Source: Chromera velia
Taxonomy: Eukaryota; Sar; Chromeraceae
Assembly: GCA_018398765.1 (NCBI GenBank)
Contig: JAHBMJ010000674.1
Coordinates: forward strand, 1 to 35,000
Length of the DNA: 35,000 nucleotides
Direction of reading: 5' to 3'
Shown here: in pieces, positions 19,159 to 32,177 of the stretch
Layout: each line of letters starts with the position of its first letter
Numbering within the stretch: position 1 is the first letter of the stretch
The notes under the pieces: generated by a model
The model's database searches: none
What the model saw: only the letters and a program-made list of their open reading frames with translations
What the model was told of the DNA's origin: nothing
Translations under genes and position numbers: made by a program

Positions 19159-21278
19159 ACACATACATACAGAGAGACCATCATATGAAGCCGTCTACTC
19201 TCTCGCTGAATACAGAAGTTCACGACGGGCCTCCCTCTTTTCCTGTGGAAGCCGCTTACTTGCTCTTTAACCCCTTTATTCAATTGTTGCTTACACTTAT
19301 TCACGGATTCATTCGTTGATTCAGGCAGCCAATCAGTCATCCGGCCAACCAGTCTGTCAGTAACTTTCTTTCATCCATTCACCCCGACGTACAACCATAC
19401 GTTCGTTCATTGGTTTGTTCGGTCACTCACTCCCCCTGCCGCACAAATCAATCGGTCGTGCAGGCGGTGGGACCCCAGAGAGCGAGAGAGGGAGGGGGCC
19501 GGGGGAGGAAAAAAAGAACTGACGGACTGACCATCGCTTCACCCCAAATTGGTTCTTCCCACTGGGGGCCGAATCGTCATCGAATAAGTCCCTCAGGTGG
19601 TAGAGCGCGTTTTGGAGACATGTCAGACCCTCAAACCCCCTGGGGGTCGGTGGAAACCAGCAAGCCGCAAGGTCTGCAAAGACACGACTTGTATGGAGTG
19701 AACACACCCATCCTCTGTGCGAAAGAAGAAAACAGAGCATGACCATACCACAAGAAAGGGAGAGGAAGCTGCACTGTGGAAAGAGCCTATGAGGAGGTGT
19801 TATTGTCTTCGTTTGCTAAGTGCTTTTGCAAAGAATGTGTCAACTGACTGTCTTCGTTGATGTTCCTCTAATCGTTTTCTCTCTGCCGGCCAGTCTGCCT
19901 TTCTGCCTGCTTGTACCCCTGCTTTTGTTCATGCCTGGTTGTCTACCTGTCTGCCGATCTTGTTGTTTTTCGTCAATTTTTCGCTTTCCTTTTGCCAATC
20001 AATGTGACTTGAAAGCAACCCACATCCTAATTGAGGTACTCACCGACTGTCTGAACAGTATGTGACTCGCTGACTGGCTGGCTGGCTGACTGTTTGAGTT
20101 GCAGACTGACTCTCAAATTGACTGAATGACTCACCGACTGACTGATTGATTGATTGCCTGGCTCACTCACTCACTCACTCATTCATTCACTCACTCACCC
20201 ACTCACTCACTCACTCACTCACTCACTCATTCACTCACTTCCTCGCTCATTGCCAGACAGACAGACAGACAGACAGACAGACAGGCAGACAGACAGGCAG
20301 ACAGACAGACTGACTGAGGTACTTCTGCCACCCCCTCTTCCAGGAGTTTGCCACTTCGTTCGAGCCTCTAAACTTCGCGTAGTGCTGTACCCAGGGGACC
20401 CAGTCTCCCTCAGAACCCGCAAACGCCCACTCACACTCGCACTGGTGCTCTAGTCTTGTCAAACACCTTTGACCCTCCACTGGAATCTCGACACTCTTTT
20501 TCCCTTCTTCTTTGCTCCCCTTTCCCTTTCCCTTCTGTAGTCCCTCTTCAGGAGCGCAACAGAGGTCTCCAGCCCAGTCGAAGGTTCCGTTGGCAAACAC
20601 ACCCATGCGACACCCCCGCCCCGTCTCTGAGTTCCGACCCCAAAAACTTGGGATCAACCTTCCTTCACGGGGTGCGTAGGCGTCGTTGCAGCTGTTTGCA
20701 TCGTGGGGGTACAAAGCTGAAGGCATCACGCGGCGATCTTGCTCTTCAAATCTCTTCGCTATGATCGTTGTGACCACAGGAAAGTCCCACCCAATCCCGG
20801 GAGAACCGGGCGGAGGGTCCAGCCCCACTGCTTCCGACGGGCACCTCCTCAATACAGAGGAGGGACAGTGGGCGTCGGAGCGGATGATGTTGGACGTCCC
20901 GTTGCTCATGGCATCCTCGAAATACCAGGGAGCGTGCCACACTGCGTAGGGAACCTCAGTTTCCCACGACAGAAAGGAGACGGGGGTGCACGTGTCCCCC
21001 ATCGACGAGTCATGCCTGAAGTAGATGTCGTCTGCAACACGAACAAGCAGCCCCCCACCCCCCCTTGATACTCGGCCGTTCAGGTACTCAGACATCGAAC
21101 CTCTTTTGTAACATTTCCCTCTACTACCACACCCCGATTCGTTCAAAAGATCCCCAGAGACTGTCGACCTGCTTTCTCCTTGCTCTCGTTGAACGCTGGA
21201 GGGGAACAGACCTGCAAAGAAGGATTCCGGCATAGACACGTACACAAAGTAGAATCCAATTTCACTTCGGAAACTCAT
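18491..21278 (-). CDS. Unrecognised 570-aa Cys-containing protein (3 exons)
   Basis: Exons 21278-20323, 19714-19532 and 19064-18491 all join in phase 2, giving 570 aa. The N-terminal 318 residues hold many Cys and Trp residues and two NGT glycosylation sequons, for example SWETEVPYAVWHAPWYFEDA, FPVVTTIIAKRFEEQDRR and CRMGVFANGTFDWAGDLCC, suggesting an extracellular or lumenal protein. The start MSFRSEIGFYFVYVSMPESF is only weakly signal-like, and an earlier exon is possible because TCCTTCTTTGCAG just inside the frame could be an acceptor. The C-terminal part (ALYHLRDLFDDDSAPSGK, DAVAIKLPPGAVSLESLSAD) is soluble and mixed. Donors are GTACCT and GTCAGT; the first intron carries long tetranucleotide repeats. 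No domain recognised. Confidence 0.6.
19129..19171. repeat. (CA)n microsatellite in intron 2 of the 570-aa gene
   Basis: About 18 CA units with ATA interruptions on the plus strand, (GT)n on the sense strand. Confidence 0.9.
20158..20312. repeat. Tetranucleotide tracts (ACTC)n and (CAGA)n in intron 1 of the 570-aa gene
   Basis: About 20 ACTC/ATTC units (20158-20245) followed by about 14 CAGA/CAGG units (20254-20312). The CAGA tract ends only about 10 bp from the intron donor (20322). In sense orientation it reads (TGTC)n. Confidence 0.9.
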
Positions 21279-22238
21279 TGCGTGCTCTCATTGCACGGTT
21301 ACAGCAAAGTTGTCAGGCAGACTTGTCGCCTTTTTAATCAGAGTAGCTCGACAAGTCCTGAAGCAGCACACAATCCAGGAGAACACGAACCGACAAAGAA
21401 CAACACATGCATGCACAGAGAGGGTCAACTGTTGCACGAAGAAAGTGATCTGTGCACCGACCGTTTGTCACTAATATATTCCAGGTGGACAAAGAAATCA
21501 ACCACTTCCACCCTACTCTTTGCCGGCTCCTCTTCACGCAAGACATATTCCCTCTTGTGCACAGCACGTGCAGCTACAGAACTGTTGTGCTTACATGCAG
21601 TGTTGTTTGTTCTACGCAAGTGTTGTTCGAAATATTCTGCCTTCAAGAAGTTTTTGTCAGTGTGAGGCAGGAAAAGAGAGGTTGTTTCTGCTATATATTA
21701 TTATATTACAAGCCCATCTGTAATGTCATGTCTAGCTGTGAATGCGGGTGCAGGCGATCTCGGTGAAAACATCTCTAGTAGGCAGACAACATCAGACAAC
21801 AATTAACAGAATTAACAGAAAATCGTGTGAACGCGCATGTGTTGTTTGCATGCCAGGCGCGCGTTATGCAATTAAGTGCGCGCGGCGCGAGTGCAAGGAT
21901 TTTTTTTTGCGCCACCATGCGCAATCCGTCACGCGTCGAAATCCGTGCGAGAGATCTGAATGCACCGCTCTTACCGAAAAACAGTCCGGTAAGTGCCCCC
22001 TCATACGCACTTTGCGGGGCCTTTAAGGATCATTCGAGATCCGATTATCGTGTAGACATGCAGGTTTGGCGCTTTCTTGTCAGACTTTCCTTGTGACCGC
22101 GAGCCCTCTTCAAGCAGAAGGAGTGTGTGAGAAGTTTGCAAGCTTTGACGGGGTGTATGGGGACAAGCGAACGCACCCGAGAGACCGTCTAAAACTCATT
22201 TTTTCTGCTCTGCCTCTGCCAATCACTGTTGTTTGTGA
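21279..22238. other. Divergent promoter region between the 570-aa gene and the ankyrin gene
   Basis: No gene supported. A CpG-rich segment at about 21833-21960 contains clustered GCGCGC words (CAGGCGCGCG, GTGCGCGCGGCGCGAGTGC) in otherwise AT-rich DNA, about 300-400 bp upstream of the ankyrin gene start. Minus-strand open pieces at 21425-21646 could be an upstream exon of the 570-aa gene, but I found no phase-consistent link. Confidence 0.5.
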
Positions 22239-25039
<2,801 letters not shown>

Positions 25040-26140
25040 TGGAAGGGAGCAAGCCTATGGGCAGGCAGCTTTAGTTAATCCATGTATGGTGCTTGACGAC
25101 GTAGATCTTGATGCAAAGGGTGCCAACTTGGCCTTTTCTCGGAATTCAGACCGACATCTGGTCTGATTGAACGAGAAGTTTTGGTACAAAAAGTTTTGAC
25201 AACCTGTTTGTTTGAATTTTCTAGTAAATTAATTCTTTAGTAAATTCAGCATCTTAATTAATTATTTTTTTTTCTGGTTTGAAATTTGTTTTTCAATTAA
25301 TATCTTACTCATAAATTAGCCTGAGGCCCTGATTTTGATTGATTGATTGATTGATATGTTCCGCCTTAGGGCCTTCCCGCTATGTCTATCTGTCGCCAGA
25401 GCTAGCAGGGCGGGGCGTTCCCCAGCCTAAGCTGAGCGACATCGATTAATTAAAATCCTAACCCAGATCTCAATGTACCCCAATTAAATTTTTCTGAAAG
25501 TATCGGATCTGCTATATATAGCTGCAGTAACTAATGCAGTAAAAATAGCAGCATTGCTGCAACAACGAATTAATCAAATTATCTCGTTCAAAATAATACG
25601 TGCTCATAAAATATATTAAATCATATAGATCAAATAATTGCATTTAAATCTAGATTTAAATTATAGATAGAATAATTTACTACTAGTAACTTAAACATAA
25701 TATAGATGGCTAGATAGATGGTACTACTCAGTAGTAACTATTTATTCCAAATCTGTATGGCTACTTGCTGCAAACTTGAGATTGCATAGTTTAAAATTAA
25801 TTCCCGTATACTTTTCTCATGCAGACACTCAGAGTGACACTACTACAGCTAGTAACAACGAAAAAGTTTTTAAAACTTAATTGCAGAAAATCAAAAGCAT
25901 AAACAAATTATGAATTCAAGTTCTAGTTCAAGTTAGCGATGCTTTTTACACTTTGCATCTTTTCCATGCAGTCAGTAGTCCGGTCATTAGTCTACATAGT
26001 ACTAGACATAGTATGTGTAGATGTGAATTAAATAAACTCACAGAAAGACTGAAGGAGTTTAACTCCTCGGCATCTTCTCGCCTGTCTTTTCTGAGCAGAT
26101 GCAAAAGGAGGACTCTCAATAGATCCTGACAGCGGCTCGA
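25040..26140. other. AT-rich intergenic DNA between convergent genes
   Basis: No coding frame supported. Holds the probable retrotransposon tail described at 25330-25452 and long AT-rich stretches. It separates the 3' ends of the ankyrin gene and the minus-strand methyltransferase. Confidence 0.6.
25330..25452 (-). repeat. Probable LINE/SINE 3' end with (ATCA)n tail
   Basis: On the minus strand a GC-rich block (GGCTGGGGAACGCCCCGCCC ... GGGAAGGCCCTAAGGCGGAA) ends in about five ATCA units (25355-25331). A structured GC-rich 3' end followed by a short simple repeat is typical of non-LTR elements and their SINE partners. No coding part is attached. Confidence 0.35.
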
Positions 26141-26314
26141 TCACTGCTTGACGATGTACCAGAAGGGCGGGCTCTCTCGGGTCGTCACCCAGACCTGCAG
26201 CCATGCGGTCAGCCAAAATGAGTGCAACGTGCACGGACGAATGGGGGGTTTACAAATGCATGCAACGAGTCTCAACGGGAGGGGACGGGCTGTCCTCCAG
26301 GACCGGGAGAAGCA

Positions 26315-26351
<37 letters not shown>

Positions 26352-26734
26352 CTGCTGCAGACACGTTGAAAAAAGAAAAAAAAAAACATCGACGCGGTTC
26401 TTTTGTTTGTGTGCTAATCGCACAAGGTCTCTTACAAACCGACCGATGCTTCTCCTTGATATTACGCTTTCGAGCTATTTTTTTAGTTCATGCACCTGCC
26501 TTCCTTGACAGCATGTTTTTTTTTTGCCTTAGTCGTGCGCACACTTGGCCCGTCGGTTTCTTGTCTCTCTGAATTTGGTGTTCCCCCCATTGTCATCAGA
26601 CCAAAGGAAAGAAAGCGCCGATTCGACAGACCTTCAACCCTCTTTGCCTTGCAAATTCGTCCACCGCACTCATGACTCCAATTTTTCCTGAGCCAAAAAA
26701 TGCACGCACACACACACACATACACAAACACACA

Positions 26735-26799
<65 letters not shown>

Positions 26800-29736
26800 T
26801 GAACTGTAAAGAGAGAAAGGGGGTGAAAGCAAAAAGACGTTAGCAAAAGAGAAAAACGATGTGTCGGATGACGTCCTTTTATTTTTGCTTTTCCCACCGG
26901 ATCAGTGGTGCCATGTCTCGTTTGTTGAATCCCATTCCCAATTCCTGCACGTGGTCTTCAATCATCAAACGCTACGCCTGAAAGTCCACCCCTCTCTCTC
27001 AGGAGATGCATGTATCTGCCAGCTGACCGAATTGCGCATTGATTCCTTCTGAGTACTCTGCACCTGCCAAGACGCCCCCCGCTCCAATAAGAGGCCACCA
27101 GGATTCCAAGTCTCTGCGTGCGTGCGTCATTCGATCAAATCAGACAGTCGTCAGTTTGTTCGTTCGTTTTTTTGTGTGTATCATGCAGACAGAAGAAAAG
27201 AGGAAGAAGGGGAGAATTAAGAAAGGACGGGCATATTGATTCTCAAAGGGAGGGAGGATGAGAGTACGGGGTCGTCAACGGATGCAAAACGAAAGATGAA
27301 AAGATGCGGAGTCCTCTTTGCCTTTTGCCCATGATTTCTCTTTCAGCCTTTTCGCGACCTTCTAATTTTCCTTCTACCTCCTCACCTGCTGACGGCCTCC
27401 TTTGCCCGGTTGGCGTCCACAAACACAAGCGCCACTGGGGGGAAGTTGGGGTCCTCCTTTTGGACGCGGGCGGCGACTGGAAGGACGCAAGGAAGAAAGG
27501 AGGACAGGAAAGAAAGACAAGAAGACAGAAAGAAAGAAAGAAAGAAAGAAAGAAAAAAAAGAAAGAAAGAAAGAAAGAAAGAAAGAAAAAAAGAAAGAAA
27601 GAAAGAAAGAAAGAAAGAATGAATGAATGAATGAACGAACGAACAAACGAACGAATAAAAGAAAGTAACAAAGAAAGAAAGAAAGAAAGAAAGAAAGGAT
27701 TGCAAGGGGTAGAGGAGAGAGGCGCTTGTGCGTCACACTTTCAATTTTTTTTTTCGGTTAATGGAAAGGTACAAAGAAAGAAACCACAGCCAGTCGAGAG
27801 AAGGAAAGGGCTCAAGCAAAGAGAGCAGGCTGGAGGGGCTGCCTTGCTGACGGACGAACGGACGGAAAGCTGCGCGGTGTGCCTGCCTTGCTGACTGACA
27901 GACTCACAGACAAACTGACAGGAATGTGAGAAGTCCCGAACGAAGACGAATCTTCCCTCGAACCGCTTCTGCAGTCTCTCACGGAGGCCCTCAAAGACCA
28001 GCTGAGACAGAAAAGAGAAAAGAAAGAGCAGAAGAAAGCAAAAGGAGTCGACATTAGGGTGGGACTTTTCTGTTGTTTTCCAATCGTTTTCCTCTTTTCT
28101 TCGCCTTTGCTTTCGGACGTCTTCTATTTCTGCATATTTCTCCCTGCGTTACGTTCTTCGCCACAATGATCGCCTTTAGTTCTTCCCTCTCCATGACATT
28201 GTTCCCTGCGTGCTTCTCCGACTTCGAAGAAACCCGCAACTGACTGTCTGGCTGGCTGGCTGGCTGACTCACTTGATGGTCTTTGTCAGACAAATTTGCG
28301 GCATCGTCGTATCCCTTCCATATGTGGATGTAGGGGTCCACAAGGTAGAGCTGAAGGGGGAGACGGGGGCACAACACGACGAGATCCAGAGCGGGCAAGA
28401 GAGAGAGAAGGGGGGGGGGGGGGGGAGAGAGAGAGGCATAGAAGTACAAAGAATTAAAGAGAGACAGACAGACAGAGGAGGAGAGAGAGACAAAGTGACT
28501 GACCCCAGGGGACGTTTTCCAGTCCTCCAATATTCTCTCCGCAATCTCCCCTCTCCCCACCCCCCCCATGACTCCGACACCGTGGGGCGCCCTCACAGCA
28601 AGGTCCCTCCAGATTTCCGTCACTGAGGCAAAGGGCCCAGGTACCCCGTCTCCCCGTCTCGCTTCTCGACCAACACCAGAAGCCTCCTTCTGCGTATCCA
28701 GAGCTCCCTTCTCTTCCGTCCTGGTCTCTAGAAGCTGAGGGGACGCAGGTCTGCTTGGGCTGTCTCCTCGACCTGCAGCTGCGTTTGGCGTTGCTTCTCC
28801 TGACGGGGGCTGGGGCTGTTTGTATGCCATTGGGCTGTCCCCTTGATTGACTGCGGCTTTTGCAGCTGCCAAACGATTCAGGAGGTCGGCTGTCGAGTCA
28901 CTCGGTAGGGCTGCGTCTTGACTCGCGCTTGCTTGGGTGCCTGGAGATGGCGGGACGCTTTGCGGTTTTGAGGCGGCAGGCGGTCGAGAGTGGGAGACGG
29001 TTGGAGACGGGGCACTCCACGCGGTCTTCGAGGGGACTTCTGGAGTCCCCCCTACCCCTTCCCCTCCGCCGGCAATGTGTTCTAGGAGGAGAGAGTTGCC
29101 TGTCTTTCCCTGCCCCTGTCCGTCCCCCTCCCAGTATTTGTTCTTCATCGACTCCATCCGTCTCGTGGCCTTCTCAGCAGCAATGCGGGCCTTCTCCAAG
29201 TCTGCAGAGAAGCGTGACACGCATGCACCCACACAGATATATACAACCAAAAGATATGCGTGCGCACAAGTGAAGACTCCAGATCTCGGACACATGATCA
29301 GGTATTCGTGCATTGAGAGAAGGAGCGGCAGGGCGTGTGTGGGTGAGAGCGAGGGCGGAAACCAGGCTTGAGGAAGGAGAGAGCCCGAGAGACTGTCGAA
29401 ACGGGGGAGAAAGGAGCGGGAAGCTGACATTCAGGCGGCGAAGGGGAGCGACATCAGAGACGGGTTCTTAGCTGGCCGGAGGGGAGAACCATCACGGCTG
29501 TATCGACCGAATAAAATGGGAATCATCATTTTGGCAACAGTTTTGACACGTGCAGGTTTCTCACCTGAGAGAGGCGCCTGTACAGCTGGGGGGGGTACGG
29601 AGATTTCCGCAGCCGTCTCGCCGCCGCCACAACGGCAGTCACACTTGGGCTCAGCTTGAAACGGGTTGTAGACCATGAGCGCAAGGATCGCAGCACACAT
29701 GGCGAAAGTCCAAACTTCGTAATCACCCTTCGCCAT
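26141..29736 (-). CDS. Membrane-anchored class I SAM-dependent methyltransferase (435 aa, 8 exons)
   Basis: Exons 29736-29565, 29201-28504, 28350-28273, 28001-27920, 27476-27386, 27113-27028, 26944-26898 and 26194-26141 join in phase (1308 nt). One N-terminal span (FAMCAAILALMVYNPF, about 11-26) suggests a type II anchor in the secretory pathway. A coiled coil and a long Pro/Ser/Ala linker follow. From about 255 comes a Methyltransf_24/FkbM-like fold: glycine loop GVGVMGGVGRGE (265-276), LYLVDPYIHIWKGYDD, FVFVRDFSHSFAARV, VALVFVDANRAKEAVSRDLE (358-377), GAGGVLAGAEYSEGINAQFG and a final PPFWYIVKQ. Relatives keep an acidic residue at the start of the glycine loop (EIGVxxGE), where this protein has Met, and usually GHDY where it has GAEY. 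It shares an upstream region with the RPA gene. Methyl acceptor unknown. Confidence 0.78.
26307..26349. repeat. (GA)n in methyltransferase intron 7
   Basis: About 20 GA units on the plus strand, (CT)n in the sense direction, about 110 bp from the final acceptor. Confidence 0.9.
26704..26796. repeat. (CA)n, (GT)n and (GA)n cluster in methyltransferase intron 7
   Basis: A CA tract, an ATATGTG hinge, a GT tract and a GA tract follow one another; the CA and GT arms are complementary and could form a hairpin of about 25 bp. Confidence 0.85.
27510..27702. repeat. (GAAA)n tract of about 190 bp in methyltransferase intron 4
   Basis: GAAA units with GAAT and GAAC variants in the middle; (TTTC)n on the sense strand, upstream of the exon 5 acceptor. 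It makes every frame open, which explains long spurious Lys/Arg/Glu or Phe/Ser/Leu readings here. Confidence 0.9.
28400..28437. repeat. Poly-G flanked by (GA)n in methyltransferase intron 2
   Basis: A run of about 16 G between GA tracts on the plus strand, poly-C with CT on the sense strand. Confidence 0.85.
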
Positions 29737-30412
29737 TTCTTCGGAGAGAAGTTGAAAAACGGGAAAGGGAATTAAGCAACGGGGAAGAGTCAACCGTTGC
29801 GCGAAATTCCCTCCTTGATCAAATTTTCCGCGATTCTGAGACTTGATCGACTTCAGTCATTGAAATGCACGCATGTGCTGTCAGAGGTCAATAGCTGAGT
29901 CTGCGCTGGCTTCTGTTTGAGCTATGTAGAGGTACTGGCAGACTCAGTGGCAGAAGAAGACCCAATTTAACTGTGTGCAGATTTGCGATGTTTACTTTGC
30001 GATCATCGCGTAGACGGGCGCGGATAAATTTCGGCGGCCGGAAAAATCCGGTAATAATGCGCGCGCGTAGAATTTTGTCACGCGACCCTCCCGAATTTTG
30101 CCGCGCCGCGACAAAAAAAAAGGCTGAGAGAATTGTCAGATCAGAGTACTAAGAGATGGTAAGAGAACGTAAGAGATGCTGAGAGATATTCACAGATCGT
30201 CGACGTCATCAGCTTCGACCGGTCGCTTTGGATCCGCCGCTTGCACAGTGTTGGGTTTTCGATGAATTGAGATTTTTGGGAGGCTGTGGGAATTGCGCTG
30301 ATCGACGTTCCACGCGACATCTGACTTTTGTTTCCCGAGTGGCAAACGACCAAGCCGTCTCTCCGCCCTTGTTCGAGCACATTTGCATTTTCGTAACTTC
30401 TGCTTCTTAACG
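29737..30412. promoter_or_regulatory. Shared divergent promoter region, methyltransferase / RPA
   Basis: A 676-bp gap between two divergent start codons. A CpG-rich core (about 30010-30112) holds TTTCGGCGGCCGG, AATGCGCGCGCGTAG and TTTTGCCGCGCCGCG. The last two partly resemble E2F-type sites (TTTSGCGC), which in plants and animals drive replication genes including RPA, but no exact match is present. No TATA box seen. Confidence 0.4.
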
Positions 30413-31816
30413 ATGGACTTTGGAGGAGGCTTTGGTGGTTTCGGAGGCTTCGGGGGTTTCGGCTCTGGGGATTCCTCCCTCCCCCCTGTGACGCCCGCCT
30501 CCAGCGACTACACCACTCCACCACCAACAAAGAGAAGCAACAACTACAGCACCAAGAAGGACAGCCTGGTGGCCGTGAACATTCGGATGATTCACGAAGC
30601 AAAGGAGAAAAATTTCGACGGTGCCCCCTCTCTGTGGGGGCAAAGTCTCTCGACTGTTTCCCTCGTTGCTCAGTGCACCCACAAAGAGAAGGCAGGCATT
30701 TCCTACACCTGGCAGTTGAAGGATATGACGGGGGAGATTGGAGCGAAGAAATTCGTCAACGATCCCGAGCCCTGGGAGGTTGAGAAGCTCTCCTCCATCA
30801 GACCAAGTGACTGGGTGCGGGTGATTGGAACCATCCCAAAGGACCAGAGCCACCTGTCTGTTGTGAACATCTTCAAAGTGGAGGACAAGAACGAAATCTA
30901 CTGCCACTTTCTCGAGACGGCCAACGCCTTCTTCACCCTCACCGGGCTCTACGAGCAGATCGGCAAACGCCGAGGTGACGGTTCGATCGGTGGGTCGTCC
31001 CTGCCCACTCCCTCCTCTGCCTTCTCCTCCTCGAAGGTGGAGTCACCGGGCACAGCGCCGTGGGCTGCAGCCGCAGAAGGCGGAGATGGCACGGGGGGGG
31101 CAGGTGCTTCTGGACCCGGTTCGTTTGCCGCAGACATCAGTGACAGTCTTGTGGCGCACCTCGATCTCCCGGCAGACCAGAAGGCCCTGATGAAGTTGCT
31201 GTTCGACGCCAGGGAGAGGGGAGAACCGATGCTGCACATCGACGCCCTCTTCAACAAGGCAAAGGGACAGCTGACGTGTCAGTCAGTAGTCAGGGAGGGA
31301 AGCTTCCTTCTGTTTTGCCCTGCCGGAAATGTTTTTTTGACTTTTTTTGAAATCCCTCTCTCTTTCGCGCAGTGTCTCAATTGATCTGCGTTTCTGTCTC
31401 TTTCGTTTTGTTCTTTGCCTCTCTCTCTATTCCTTCTCTTGCCCGAGATGTGCAATGGAAGGGAAGTACGCACGGTGACTAAGACAGTGACGCGCACACA
31501 ACGGGGCGGGGCAAAAAACCAAAACGAGACAGAAAAAAAAAGTATCTGAGTCCTCGCGTCCTTCCTCTCTCCTGGGGTGTGGCCCCCCCCCTCCTCCATC
31601 CTTTTTGAGAAATGAATGTTTGCGGGTACCCCAACAGAATAGACCCAGCAGAGGTCTTTCCTTTTCTCCCTTTCTTTCTCGCTCTGCGCGCGCGCACGCG
31701 CGCGTGTGTGTGTGTGTGTGTGTGAGTGCGGTGTTTGCGTGTGTATCTGTTTGTGTGTGTGCGGTGTGCGTGTGCGCTCTGTGTGTGTGTGTGTGTGTGT
31801 GTGACTGTGTGTGTGT

Positions 31817-31855
<39 letters not shown>

Positions 31856-32177
31856 TGTGTGGGGCGTGTGTGCGTGTGTGTGTGAAGGCCGGAACAGGTT
31901 TCATTGTCCTGGTTCTCCAGCCTGATTGTTCCCCCCCCTTTGTATCTGCCTTCTTCTGCTGTGATCCCTGTCTTGCTTCCCTCCCCGCCCTGTTGTCCCT
32001 GCTATGCATCGCCTTGTGTCTCTTTCTGCTTCCTATTCCCCCCCTCGCTTTGCTTTCTCTCTCTGTCTCTCTGTGCCCGTTTGTGTGCGTGCAGTCACCC
32101 AAGTGAAGAGCCTGATGTGCGCCCTCGAGGAAGAAGGGGTGGTCTGGACAGAAGGGGACACGTGGGGCGCCATCTGA
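30413..32177 (+). CDS. RPA2: Replication protein A 32-kDa subunit (RPA2), 315 aa, 2 exons
   Basis: Exons 30413-31277 and 32095-32177 join in phase 1. RPA2 is the middle subunit of the trimeric single-strand DNA-binding complex in nuclear replication and repair. The N-terminus is Gly/Phe-rich with Ser/Thr (MDFGGGFGGFGGFGGFGSGD), like the phosphorylated tail of other RPA2 proteins. An OB fold follows (about 50-180): VNIRMIHEAKEKN, VSLVAQCTHKEKAGISYTWQ, LKDMTGEIGAKKF and WVRVIGTIPKDQSHLSVVNI. An Ala/Gly/Ser linker leads to a C-terminal winged helix (about 240-315) with TQVKSLMCALEEEGVVWTEG, the part that binds repair proteins. Length matches the family (about 270-320 aa). The intron splits the winged helix; its donor is GTCAGT and it carries a (GT)n tract. 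Confidence 0.85.
31688..31886 (+). repeat. Long (GT)n tract in the RPA2 intron
   Basis: Starts with CGCGCGCACGCGCGCG and continues as about 85 GT-type dinucleotides with GC/GA interruptions; the alternating purine-pyrimidine pattern can adopt Z-DNA. Confidence 0.85.

Noticed and set aside
19590-19660. tRNA-like string CTCAGGTGGTAGAGCGCG
   Set aside because: It lies inside exon 2 of the 570-aa gene on the opposite strand, lacks a B box at the right distance and gives no cloverleaf.
26861-27052. Plus-strand open frame with an acceptor-like start that reads like a protein C-terminus
   Set aside because: It is antisense to methyltransferase exons 26944-26898 and 27113-27028, which complete the family fold in phase; no plus-strand upstream exon was found.
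27243-27736. Several overlapping open frames rich in Phe/Ser/Leu or Lys/Glu/Arg
   Set aside because: They are translations of the (GAAA)n intron tract of the methyltransferase gene; only the short exon at 27476-27386 is real coding.
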